This document shows positions 1 to 9,711 of a stretch of DNA of 64,000 bases, piece after piece. The notes under the pieces are model-generated. The model was not told the origin of the DNA and did not search any database. It was given only the letters and a program-made list of their open reading frames with translations. How positions within the stretch are numbered: the stretch's first letter is position 1; every line of letters begins with the position of its first letter. The DNA lies in the NCBI GenBank assembly GCA_027475525.1, contig JAMWFC010000056.1, forward strand, positions 124,001 to 188,000. The letters run 5' to 3'. A program made the position numbers and the translations under genes. The stretch is from Macrolepiota albuminosa. Taxonomy: Eukaryota > Basidiomycota > Agaricomycetes > Agaricales > Agaricaceae.

Positions 1-395
1 CTTTGAGAATTTGGGCCTCGCGCTCGAGACGGTGGTTGATATACCCGCTGATCAGCTCCTTCCCATTTGGGACTACGGGGCCGTGTCCGGGGTAGAGGGA
101 GGTGTATTCGTCCCCTTGGTTGAAGTCCAGAATCTCCTTGAGGCTCGTGAGGTACGTGGAGAGGTCTTCGAATACGGACGTTCCGTGGCCAAGTACTGTG
201 TCCGCGGTATAGAGGGCACGATCCTGTGGGACATAGAGAACGATAGAGGAGAACGCGAAGGCTAGAGGTGGGAAGGGTTTGGGATCAGTTTAGCAGTCTC
301 TTTCAGAGCAAATTTAAGGATGGGTATGTACTCTTGGCGACGTTCGGCAGTGTCAATGAGCGTATACGAGTTCGTTCTGCCAATGATATCGTTCT
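1..395 (-). pseudogene. LACTB2-like metallo-beta-lactamase, broken and cut by window edge
   Basis: Read on the minus strand, 395-303 encodes a stretch with GRTNSYTLIDTAE and RQEYIP. After a CTCTAG acceptor, 261-1 encodes ALYTADTVLGHGTSVFEDL and LYPGHGPVV followed by an I..YI.HR..RE.QIL pattern. Both blocks are typical of the LACTB2 / beta-lactamase-like protein 2 family, metal-dependent endoribonuclease-like hydrolases. The Asp of ADTVLGHG and the His of YPGHG would be metal ligands. The central HxHxDH metal-binding segment that should lie between the two blocks is absent: only about 40 bp, containing a stop, separate them. The C-terminus lies beyond base 1 and no convincing N-terminal exon was found upstream. 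I infer a decayed or internally deleted copy; a mis-assembly that dropped exons is the alternative. Confidence 0.6.
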
Positions 396-1099
396 ATGAA
401 AGCCCAAGGCACGAGGGCGATTCAGAAAAAATGGGCCTCTGCTAGTCACAGAACAGAGGAGGTCTAGAGTGAAAATTCGAAGAAAACAAGGATGGTTCAG
501 ATCACGGGATAGCGCAAACGGCCGCGCCGTCCGCGGCCCAAAGAATGAGATTTTTCTGAGGCAAACGAGACGGCTATAAAGGACTGAATTGGAGTGAGGT
601 GGGGACGGTGGAGGTGATGGGGAGATGTGGCAAGGAACTGAGGAATAAAGATCGAGGGGAGGAGTGTGTGAGATTACCATTTTCGATGATAGTTCAAGTT
701 TGCTAGTTTTAGAGCGGCTCGAACACATGGGTTGTCGCGGATACAAGACTTCCATGCTTGAGAGGACCATCTCCCTATCGCCATAGATGATATTTTCTGC
801 AAGGCTCAAGGAAGCATAGTATGTGGCACCACCGGCTCTCGCTGATTGACCACAAAATTTCTGCGTTCACCACCGTCGTGGAATAGCCGTCTGCGCACAG
901 AGATAGTTTGTTTTTAGATGTACCACGCCTAAGTAGGTGGCTGTGAAGTTTCTTCATTAGATTGGTTGTCTTCTTTAGAGCTTCTATCAATACGTGGAAC
1001 TGTTCACAACTTGTTCTACCCAAGTTCACCGTCTTTGCTACGTTGTCGTCATGGGGACAACTCTTCAAGTAGCTGCCATTGGTATTGAGATAATCAAGC
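396..1099. other. Intergenic, no convincing gene
   Basis: Open frames exist on the minus strand (about 809-303 and 1299-775), but they show no recognisable domain and no consistent splice structure. I see no RNA gene or repeat here. Confidence 0.5.
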
Positions 1100-1685
1100 T
1101 CCAGGACTCGCTTGCTCAGACACATTTTAGGCTCGCCAGGAGAGAATAAGACCAGGCTTATCAACTTAATCGTGAGTACTGTACATGTGAGGAACTGGTG
1201 GAGAAATATCCTAATGATTCTTATAGAATTCTTACACCTACCGGCGAAAATATGACGGAGCAGAATTCCAGTTTGTTGCAAAGGATTGTAGCGATGCAAA
1301 TGATTCTTTGTTCAAAGAATTCCAATATGTCATTGTTATCCATGACTACGAAGACAAGGACAGTGCTAATGATGCATTTCTGATGATCAGAAACGTCTGC
1401 AAGACGTTCTGCGAGCCTCAGCTACGGATATGTTCCGTTATCACCAATCTTCGCAAAGATCTTTCTGAACTAGATTTTTTGGATACCCGTTTTCGGGCTC
1501 GGCAACTTGTGTCTCTCTTCAACATACAGACAATATCTCTATGCCACGGTACAGGAGAAGGTCTGGATGATCTAGCTCGTCACATTGGTGCGATGTCGAA
1601 TGAGATGTTATGGCAAAGACTCATCATTCTTTGTAGCCGATGCTGTACATCCTCAATTACCACAAAGGAAATACTTGTCCCTTGA
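1100..1685 (+). CDS. Degenerate small-GTPase-like protein (fragment)
   Basis: On the plus strand an exon ending at 1171 encodes HILGSPGENKTRLINLI, which resembles a GTPase P-loop (GxxxxGK[ST]), but the sixth position is Asn instead of Gly. A GTGAGT donor at 1172 and a CAG acceptor at 1271 join it in frame to FVAKDCSDAND and then FQYVIVIHDYEDKDS. A TNLRKDL stretch could stand for the G4 (NKxD) motif, and SLCHGTGEGLDDLARHI resembles the end of a G domain (G5 and last helix). No start codon or clear first exon was found. It sits just upstream of a kinase-like gene. It could be a diverged GTPase or a pseudogene; the identification rests on weak motifs only. Confidence 0.35.
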
Positions 1686-1829
1686 TGGCACATGGAACCG
1701 GATATGGAACTGGATCCTCGACTCCTTGTCCAAAATACTTGCGCTACCTTTGCCAAAGAACGTTAACGAGGATGTTAGTCAAGCTGATTTTTCATTCAAT
1801 TGTTGCTTAAAAGTGCTTAGACTGCCGAT

Positions 1830-2666
1830 TTGTTGGAGCTCGATGACACCAAAGTGACATCGCTCGTGAGATCCCCCTTAGCTAAACAGTGGGACCTTAG
1901 TTTCAAACGTCTAATGGGACTCGGTGGCTCAATAAGGGCCCATAAGATAACACCTACCCTGCTTGCTAAAAATCTTTCAGCTTCAGAGGTAGCTACCCTG
2001 AGACTTCTCCGAAAGCATACCACTATTCCCGTTCCACAACCCAGATATGCTCATCTCCAGAAATGGTTGGTGATGGACTTTATCGAAGGAGAGATGTTGC
2101 ACGACTGTTGGTCGTCGCTTTCCTTCTTTATGAAACTTCGTGTCGCCTGTACGCTGCGAGGGTACATAGGCCAGCTTAGGCGACTGCGAGGTGTTCTTCC
2201 GGGAAGACTTGAAGATGGCATCGTCAGTAGTATCCATAGTGACTATATTGAACTTGGTCCTTTCAAGTCTGCAACACATTTTCGCTTCTACTGTGAGTTT
2301 ATCGCACAGTATTCCTGGAATTGTGCGGTCAAGTACAGGAACCCCGCGAAACCGCTACCACCTCCTCCAGTGTTTGGTGATGATTGGGATTTGGTGCTGA
2401 CGCACGCGGACTTGAACCTCACGAATATTCTCCTTGCTGATGATGGTGTACTGTGGGTCATCGATTGGGGCAACAGCGGTTATTATCCAAAATGGATGGA
2501 ATCTCTCACGATGAAACGTTATGATGGCATGTACCCAAAAACATGGAATGACCTTCGCTGGCTTATCAGTGGCTCCGTTCCCGACTATGAACTCTTCTGG
2601 CAGTATGTGGAAAACAAAATGGGACGATTTCGTCGTCCTAGAGTAGCCACAAAGGAATATTCATAG
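1830..2666 (+). CDS. Aminoglycoside/choline-kinase-like (APH family) protein
   Basis: The last exon encodes about 278 residues with the APH-family catalytic signature LTHADLNLTNILL (catalytic Asp about residue 194, metal-binding Asn about 199). It is followed by VIDWGNSGYYPKWME, where the IDW Asp is the second metal ligand. The middle region IPVPQPRY...VMDFIEGEML matches the hinge of fungal phosphotransferase-enzyme-family proteins (protein-kinase-like fold). The substrate cannot be told from sequence; these proteins are numerous in mushroom genomes and mostly uncharacterised. The frame opens at TTG, not ATG, so the true start must lie in an upstream exon; a TTAG acceptor just upstream (about 1819-1821) fits. 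The N-lobe is short. A second member of the family lies at 14.5 kb but is too diverged to be a recent duplicate. Confidence 0.75.
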   Translation: MLELDDTKVTSLVRSPLAKQWDLSFKRLMGLGGSIRAHKITPTLLAKNLSASEVATLRLLRKHTTIPVPQPRYAHLQKWLVMDFIEGEMLHDCWSSLSFFMKLRVACTLRGYIGQLRRLRGVLPGRLEDGIVSSIHSDYIELGPFKSATHFRFYCEFIAQYSWNCAVKYRNPAKPLPPPPVFGDDWDLVLTHADLNLTNILLADDGVLWVIDWGNSGYYPKWMESLTMKRYDGMYPKTWNDLRWLISGSVPDYELFWQYVENKMGRFRRPRVATKEYS

Positions 2667-3231
2667 TCTTGATAGTAGGATGACGGTGTGATCTGTTACT
2701 GAATGGGACAACATTGGTTCCTATCCAGGATTGACGCAATCCGTCTATTATCATACAGTGATTCTAAGTCTTTTGGTTCTTATTAGTAGCTCCTTTCTTA
2801 CCCATGAAGTCTTCTGGTAATATGTAGAGCGGTACAAGCACAGGGCATCTGTTTCACTTCCAATTATAACTATTAGTGCCACAACGCTAAGAATACCAGA
2901 TATCAATCATGAAGATGCGGACTGAGCATGAAACACTGCTATTTTACCGCACCGGAATGAAGTAAAAATTCAGTCCGTATCTGACCAAATCCAAGTCATC
3001 TCTCTAACTCCGAGGTCTCAATTGAGAAGGGCTCAAGGGATTTACCAAAAGTTCGCACTGCTTCATATTAGCATAATAAGTCCCTGTGAGAACGTCCATC
3101 GAAGTTACTAGGCATATCCCTTTCACTGGAGTAAGAACTAGAGTCGATGGATGAGATGTATGGCAACGCCTGTTCCCAGATATATAGGCGGAGACGAAGC
3201 GAGGCGTCATTGTACCGTTCGCGCATGTAAA
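2667..3231. other. Intergenic, nothing recognised
   Basis: AT-rich spacer between the 3' ends of two convergent genes. I see no open frame, RNA gene or repeat that I can support. Confidence 0.5.
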
Positions 3232-4932
3232 TCACCAGAGTATCATATTACGAATCTTGAAAACAATCGGCAAGACCGAACAGACTAACGTCGTCAATCG
3301 CACTTGGACTTGATGTCTTGACCATGCACAACTGTCAAAATGATTCATCACTGGCCAAAGCCCACTCAATGAAATAGGGGACTCACAGAACACCTCGATG
3401 AACGCTATGCTATCGTCAACCTGATAATACTTGATCTTTTCAAACGCCGCCATCTCGAAAACAAGTCGGAGGGTTTCATCATCGTCGGTGCCTGGGGAAG
3501 CGATGACTTTAGATATCTTCAACGGTGAGAACATAAAACATGACCCAAAGCGCGTCATGAAAAGCCTATTCCTTTCATGCGGCTCCGAAGGCCTGCTCTC
3601 CCAGTAGCTGTGGTAGTCTGACACGGTGAGTCTGCGGAGGCACGGCGGCAGAATCGTAAAGGCACGCGGGGAAAAACAACTGTGGTGCGACACGTGCAAG
3701 TGTTCGAGCGTTGTCAAGCTCTGCAGCAGCTGCGCGTACGCACTGTCCAGATTGCTGAAGACACTTATGTTGTCCAGCCGGAGACTCCGGAGGTTCGTCG
3801 CGAGGGCAGGTGGGACGTGATCTATCTTGGGAGCGAATTCTGGTGATTGATGAAGGAGGGCGCCGATGAAGCGAATATCCAGATGTTCGACGGTTTTCGA
3901 ACACAATGCTAGGGCGCGCGAAAAATGTGAAACGGCGTTGTGATGGTTACTGTCAAGCCTGACAGATTTTAAATTATGTCTAGGGAGGTCCAGGGAGAAG
4001 TTCATGACGGAACAATCGCGTAGGTATAGATTCTCTAGTTTTGGGAAATGGACAAGGGCAGAGTGAATTATACCCTGGGCATAAGTCGTAGCAAAAGTCG
4101 TGATTTTAAGGGGCGTAAAATTCCAGAGGGCGAGTGGGCATTGCCATAGGTATAAGGTCTTTAGATTCGGTGTGAGCTCCAGAAACTCTTCTAGGCTGTC
4201 TTCGAGGGCTTGCGAGTCGGTAGATAGCTGATAATCCAACGCAGCCGTGTGGACATGTCTGCCGAGCAGCGGTCGTTTCCTGAGTGTACGCAAGAGGAGA
4301 GACAGACTAGCCGCAGGCCACTGCGTATGTTTCCTTCCCTTCCATCCTGTGAAATCCAGCTGTATATCGCGGTACAAGACCCGCTCGACTATCGGGCGAA
4401 GCTTGGCGCACGTCTTCGAGTAGGCGCTCAGGGAGAAACGCGTACGCGCAAAGTCCGAATATCGATCATCGATATATCGACTCGCAGCATCGAGAACCGG
4501 GATAGGATCGCGCAGACACGCAGCGATGTACTCTATAATCTCAACAGGGAGGTTGAGCAGCGTAACGCGAGGGGGAAACGCGTCAAAGTCGCGCTCGGGA
4601 GCTGGTCGTCGCGCATCTACAAGAAACAAATCAGTCACGCGAAACCAACCGCAGAAATCAGCACAAGTATCAATCTCCTCACCCGAACGAGATAAAGTCA
4701 ACTGGGAAGCACTGCCGCTAGAAAAATAGTATGCATCGTCTGGGTCGTAATATTCCACGTCTCCATCCCACCCCGGGAAACCAAACTCGTCATCATCGTA
4801 TGCGTGGAGTGCACGGAGGTTGTACCGATGGCCAAACCGTGCGGAGAAGGAGAAGTGATCTGTATTGAGAGGCTGGTATGGGAGTGTTCTGATACTGGAG
4901 GGTTTTTGAGTGCATATTTCGTTGGTGAACAC
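3232..4932 (-). CDS. F-box protein (substrate adaptor of SCF ubiquitin ligase)
   Basis: A single-exon frame of 566 residues. Residues about 122-165 read PRVTLLNLPVEIIEYIAACL and onward, a typical F-box (LP.EI...I...L) that would bind Skp1. The following YSKTCAKLRPIVERVLYRDIQL is the usual continuation of fungal F-box proteins. The rest has leucine-rich-repeat-like periodicity (LEEFLELTPNLKTLYLWQC; FPKLENLYLRDC; HNLKSVRLDSN; LRSLRLDNI), the probable substrate-binding surface. The N-terminal 115 residues are acidic and low in complexity (DDDEFGFPGWDGDVEYYDPDD). By family it would act in SCF-mediated ubiquitination; the substrate is unknown. It converges on the APH gene to its left and is divergent from nothing nearby. 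Confidence 0.8.
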   Translation of the reverse strand: MFTNEICTQKPSSIRTLPYQPLNTDHFSFSARFGHRYNLRALHAYDDDEFGFPGWDGDVEYYDPDDAYYFSSGSASQLTLSRSGEEIDTCADFCGWFRVTDLFLVDARRPAPERDFDAFPPRVTLLNLPVEIIEYIAACLRDPIPVLDAASRYIDDRYSDFARTRFSLSAYSKTCAKLRPIVERVLYRDIQLDFTGWKGRKHTQWPAASLSLLLRTLRKRPLLGRHVHTAALDYQLSTDSQALEDSLEEFLELTPNLKTLYLWQCPLALWNFTPLKITTFATTYAQGIIHSALVHFPKLENLYLRDCSVMNFSLDLPRHNLKSVRLDSNHHNAVSHFSRALALCSKTVEHLDIRFIGALLHQSPEFAPKIDHVPPALATNLRSLRLDNISVFSNLDSAYAQLLQSLTTLEHLHVSHHSCFSPRAFTILPPCLRRLTVSDYHSYWESRPSEPHERNRLFMTRFGSCFMFSPLKISKVIASPGTDDDETLRLVFEMAAFEKIKYYQVDDSIAFIEVFCESPISLSGLWPVMNHFDSCAWSRHQVQVRLTTLVCSVLPIVFKIRNMILW

Positions 4933-5411
4933 TGTATCGTCGGATGAGCAAGGGATGTATGCACAGATGCCATGAAAATTTATACTTCAAAATTATGACC
5001 ACGATATAATATCTATCCCGGGGTGGTTGTGGGGGGGAACAAGGCTAGCGTGAGTAGGGAGACGTCTCTTGATGTAGTCCGACGGAACACGCCCGGCCTG
5101 CCAGGACCTCGTGAAGGATTTATTTCTGCGTGACGTCCAAGAGGGGAACAAATACTCAGCTCCAGGCGATTAGATGAGATTAACGACACGAAGATTAATT
5201 ACGGATACAATCACACTTCTCAAATGGGAATCGTGAAGTAGAATCGTGATATTGAAGGCAGGAAATAAGTAACAGAGAGGGATTATACGATACGAGAGTA
5301 CACGGAGACAACAAATATAATGACGCTCGAAGAGGGTAACCACACATGCACAAGATTGAAACACAAGGACAAGCAAGAAAAGAGAAAGGTAGAACGGAGG
5401 AAATGACGACT
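4933..5411. other. Intergenic between F-box gene and eEF3 3' end
   Basis: About 480 bp. It must hold the F-box promoter and the eEF3 3' UTR. No further gene seen. Confidence 0.5.
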
Positions 5412-8400
5412 CTATAGCTCGTCATCGGTAAAGACCTCCTCACCACGCTTCCTCCGTGCCATGCGGTCCTTCTTGGCCTAAGCGGTAGATATCCAATAAG
5501 TATATGCGCGAATGCAGAAAGACAGAGATAATGAACGAACCTTGCGTGCCTCAGATGCAGTCAACTTCTTCTGCTTCTTGACTTCAATCTTGTTGCCCAT
5601 AGCATCGTACTGAACTTCCTCCTCGCCATCCTGCTTGTCAATACGAGGACCAGATCCCTGTCCTTCAACCCAGTTATGGCCAGAGGCCTCAAGACGACCA
5701 TCACGCATGGCCCAAACTCTGCAATCATTCATTAGTCAACATAAAGCAAAAGAGAGTAAGTGTGAGAAACGCACTCCTTGCAGAGCGACTCGGAGAAGTC
5801 GCGGTTGTGCGTAATGATGAGCACACCACCCTCGAAGACCTTGAGTGCCTCAATGAGCGCAGCGAGCGACTCACGATCGAGGTAGTCTGGAAATCAACGA
5901 TCAGCTCACAGCCAAAATTGCCAAAAAAAAATGAAGCATAACGTACTAGTCGGCTCATCCAAGCAGATAACGTGAGGACGACGCCATGTCGCAGCACCAA
6001 GGACGATCTTGACTTTCTGACCACCAGACAGACCACGCATGGTGTTGTGGGAGACGAACTCGGCCTCGAGACCGAAGTCGGCAAAGTGCTTCTCAATCTC
6101 ACGACGAACAAGGGGACGGAGGAGACCGAGGCGCTGAGCCTCACGAGTATCGACCTCGAGGACTTTCTGTAGACAGAGACGACAGTAATTAGCCACGATC
6201 GATATAACGATAACGACAAACCACGAACCTTTTCGAAACCACGCTTGATAAGCTCGTCACGGGGCATCCAGATGTTCTCGGACGACGACAAAGCCTTGAA
6301 CGAAACCTCGTACTCGTAAGACTGCTTCAGCTTCTTGCGAGCAACAATTTCATCGATGATCCTCTTCTGACCCTCGACGACGACGATAGAACCATCCTTC
6401 ATCTTCTGCGCCTCCTCCTCGGAGATCTGACGGCTCGCCTTCTGCATCTCCTCAAGATCCTCACCAGTCTGGTAACGCCAGAGCATGTACTCGAGAGGGG
6501 TCTTGTCGAGGTGGTTATCGATGTGGTGGAAAGCGTGCTGGGCGACGTAACCGATAACCAAGTTGGGGTGCTTCCAGATCTCACCACCCTTGTTGGCCTC
6601 CATGTCACCGATGAGCAACTTGACGAGGGTGGACTTTCCGGATCCGTTGGGACCAAGGATAGCGACACGCGAAGACAGGGAGACTTGCAGGGAGATGTCG
6701 AAGAGCTGCTGGACAGGCTGGGTGGGGTACTGGAAGCCGACCTTGCGCCTATCAAAGCACGTCAGTCAGACATTGAAGAGAAAGAAGACGATAAACATAC
6801 ATTTTCAAGAGGGACTTTTCCTTGGTCTTGACACCTTCGAGCAGAGGAGGGTCGGGAAGCTTGAACTTGTAGTCCTCAGCAGCCTCGAGAGTGTAGTAAG
6901 ATTTGGCCTCAGGGACCTGGGCGACGAACTTCTCGAGGTTACCGCGGTACCTGCGAAGCTTGAAGCGGTTGAGATGGAGGACATCGGTGATCGTGTTGTT
7001 CAAAAAGCCGGAGTCGTGCGAGACAATGACTAGTCGTAACGTCAAAATCAAGTCATAAGATTTAAAACAACATAAACGTACTGGATGTGCAGGTCTTGAG
7101 GTTGACGAGGTAGTTCTCCAACCAAGCAACGTTGATGACGTCAAGATGGTTAGTCGGCTCGTCCAGGAGAAGGATGTCAGCCTTGAAGAGCATGGCACGA
7201 GCAAGAGCGAGCTTCATCTTCCAACCACCGGACAGGCTACCAATGGCGTGCTTCTGGCGCTCATCAGAGAAGCCAACGGAAGCAAGGGTCTCGATGATCT
7301 CCTCCTTGCCAGCTTGAATGCGCTTATCAGAGATGATGAACTCGAGAACGGAGGTGTCGGCTTCGCTGCCATCGATATCGTGCTCGACGTAGAATGTGCG
7401 AACCTCATCGGGAGAAGGGAAGCCTTCAACTTGACTGGAGGAAAATATTAGGCATAGCTTATTATAACGAAAGAAGTTACGTACCCATTGGTGATAGCCC
7501 TCATGAGAGTAGACTTTCCGGTACCGTTCTTACCACACAAACCGTAGCGGTGGCCACGCTTGAGACGGAGGGTGGCAGTGTTGAGCAAGATCTTGGCACC
7601 ATAAGCGAGGGAGAACTGGCAGTTACAAAGGTCTTCTCCCTCCTCATCATCCTCGGGAACTTCCTCTTCCTCGCCCTCCGTGGCAGAGCGGACGACCCAC
7701 TCATGTGTAGCATCAGTGGGCTCGGGGGTGGCGAGGACGAAAGCAAGGAATGGAGCGAGCGAATCCCACTGCGGAACCTCGAAGTTCTTGTTGTTGACAA
7801 GGTTGGCAGCAAGGGCGGAAACGTAAACCGTGGTGGCATCTTTGGCGGGGAACTCTGCACCGAGCTTCTTGTAGATGGAGACGAGGGATTGCGCCAGCGC
7901 GGAACCCTCGGCCTGCTTGAGGGGAGGGAGGTCTGAGCCATCACCCTCGGGAACCTCTCCGACCTGGCGGAGAGTCTTGATGGCCTTGTTGACGACACCG
8001 CGAGCTTCGGGGTCACCGATTGTCTGCTCGACCTTGATCAGGCCGGGCAGAAGCTTCGGCAGGAACGGCCGAACGGTAACAGGGGAGTCGACTAGATTGT
8101 CTGCTCGACCTTGATCAGGCCGGGCAGAAGCTTCGGCAGGAACGGCCGAACGGTAACAGGGGAGTCGACTAGTTTCGACATGTTGTCGACGATACTAAAA
8201 ACAGCAATAAGATTTCTTTTAGTTGTGAGATTAGATAAAACTTACACGGCGACCTTGCGCTTGGTAGCGGTGAGCTTCTCATTGAGACCACGGGAGAGAA
8301 GTGGGACCATCAGGGAGAGGGTGGGCGAATCTACTTCGGAAACGAATGTGGTAGCGGAAAGGAGGGCAATAGTGTTAGGCACCTCCTCAACAGGATTAAT

Positions 8401-9099
8401 CAAAGCTTTAATAAGAGCAGGAATAAAGCGTTCAATATCTTTGTTCGACACAAGAGCGGTGGTCTTGGTAAGCGAATCCCGGGCGGCCTTCTTCACGTCA
8501 GCCTTAGTGTCCCAAATAGCTTCAGAGAGGACGGGGACAATATCAGGTGTGAGGCGAGCGGTCTGTGCAGGCGCGCTGACAACGAGCTGGTTCAGGATGA
8601 CGAGTGCACCTGTTTTGATCTGCCACTTGCCGGCAGTTTTGATTTCGTGAAGAAGGGCTGGGAGGATGAGCGAAGTCGCCCAGGGGTTCATGGCAGCGAC
8701 GTAGCTTCGGACGGCCTCAACGGCAGCAGTCCTGGGAGCGGGCATCTTGTCGGCAAAAGCCTCAATGAGAGCAGCATAGATGCCAGAATCTATGAAAATG
8801 GGCTCGAGCGCCTTGACTGCACCGGCGCCGACGAGCTGGACGATGGCATCTGCCGCGGCCTCACGGGCAGCGGGCGATTTTTTGTCGGCAAGAGCTGCGA
8901 GGACGGCTGCGGAGAAACCAGCGGACGTCAAGGCCGAGGGGCCCTCTCTTTGTGCAACGGCGGCAAAGGATGCGACTGCAGATTTGCGAGCAGCGGCATC
9001 AGCGACGAGGAGGGCAGCGACGGCTTCCGATGGAGCAGCAGCGGCTTTAAGGGAGGCAGGAGAAGGAGTTGCGGGTACAGAGGCGGTGGCAGCGGGCAT
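5412..9099 (-). CDS. TEF3: Translation elongation factor 3 (ABCF-type ATPase), frame broken by a 77-bp duplication
   Basis: eEF3 is the fungal ribosome-bound ATPase that helps release E-site tRNA during elongation. Nine exons can be traced: 9099-8246, 8194-7485, 7434-7082, 7029-6801, 6748-6229, 6166-5947, 5886-5775, 5718-5541, 5477-5412, all with GT-AG introns of about 50-65 nt. Residues about 1-300 are Ala-rich HEAT repeats. ABC1 has [25 protein letters not shown] and [14 protein letters not shown]2 has GPNGSGKST, the eEF3-type chromodomain-like insert, [16 protein letters not shown] and LDEPTNYLD. The basic C-terminus ends [17 protein letters not shown]. The start MPAATASVP lies just after a likely 5' UTR intron acceptor (CAG, about 9109). 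Exon 2 contains a perfect 77-bp tandem duplication that puts a TAG after VEQTI. Without it the exons total 3165 nt, 1055 codons, close to yeast eEF3 (1044 aa). An assembly fault is far more likely than loss of an essential gene. Confidence 0.95.
8019..8172. repeat. Perfect 77-bp tandem duplication inside eEF3 exon 2
   Basis: 8019-8095 and 8096-8172 are identical. The length is not a multiple of three, so the copy shifts the frame and creates an in-frame TAG at the junction. It is one of eight duplications in the window with the same 77-bp offset, so I regard it as an assembly overlap left unmerged. Confidence 0.95.
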
Positions 9100-9109
9100 T
9101 GCTGAAATC

Positions 9110-9711
9110 TGTACATCAAGTAAGAACCACGATGTGCGATTCAAATTTTTTTAATCTGACCTTTGTAGAAGAATATATGTCTAAGTCGTTACTGGACCTT
9201 GTCAAACAAAGATCGCTCTATATCTAATCGGTGGCAATAATGCCTGCAGACGACATCAGCAACACTCAACACAGCGACGGACACTACATTACCTCTAAGC
9301 GGAGGGGATAAAGGAAAGAGTGGAGGTGAAGAAAACCCTATCACAAATTTTCCTAAAGTACTTGTAATCGCCTGTGTCGGAGCTTGAAAAAAATTGCTCC
9401 TTCCGAGATCACAGCCGTGATGGGCGGTGCACCGCGGTCAAAACGCGGGGCAAAAATAAGGCAGAAGGGTGGGCGAATGCGCGATCTACGGTATGCCCTC
9501 CCACGACCTATGATTCACAGCTTTGGGCTCAAAAAATATACACCAAAGTCTCAATCGACAGCCGCTGTGGGTGTTTGAAATCAAATTGCTCCACCCGAGA
9601 ATTCACACAAACGGTGGCAGTGCACGGCTAAGGTTCCGTCACTTGTGATTCCTTGACAACAAATGAATGCTATTGAGTAGTCAGTCCACGTCTACTTCTA
9701 CAGCGTATAAT
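9110..9711 (-). promoter_or_regulatory. eEF3 upstream region with probable 5' UTR intron
   Basis: Upstream of the eEF3 ATG on the minus strand, a GTCAGA donor near 9161 and a TGTACAG acceptor near 9110 suggest an intron in the 5' UTR, common in highly expressed fungal translation genes. The remaining roughly 550 bp up to the V-ATPase stop codon must contain the promoter. I see no clear TATA box and no gene. Confidence 0.4.

Noticed and set aside
775..1299. 174-codon minus-strand frame
   Set aside because: It overlaps the GTPase-like plus-strand exons, has no motif and shows no start context; it is probably a chance frame.
8242..9154. Several long plus-strand frames (Ala/Gly/Ser-rich) opposite eEF3
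   Set aside because: They mirror the GC-rich HEAT-repeat coding sequence on the other strand and have no homology pattern of their own.
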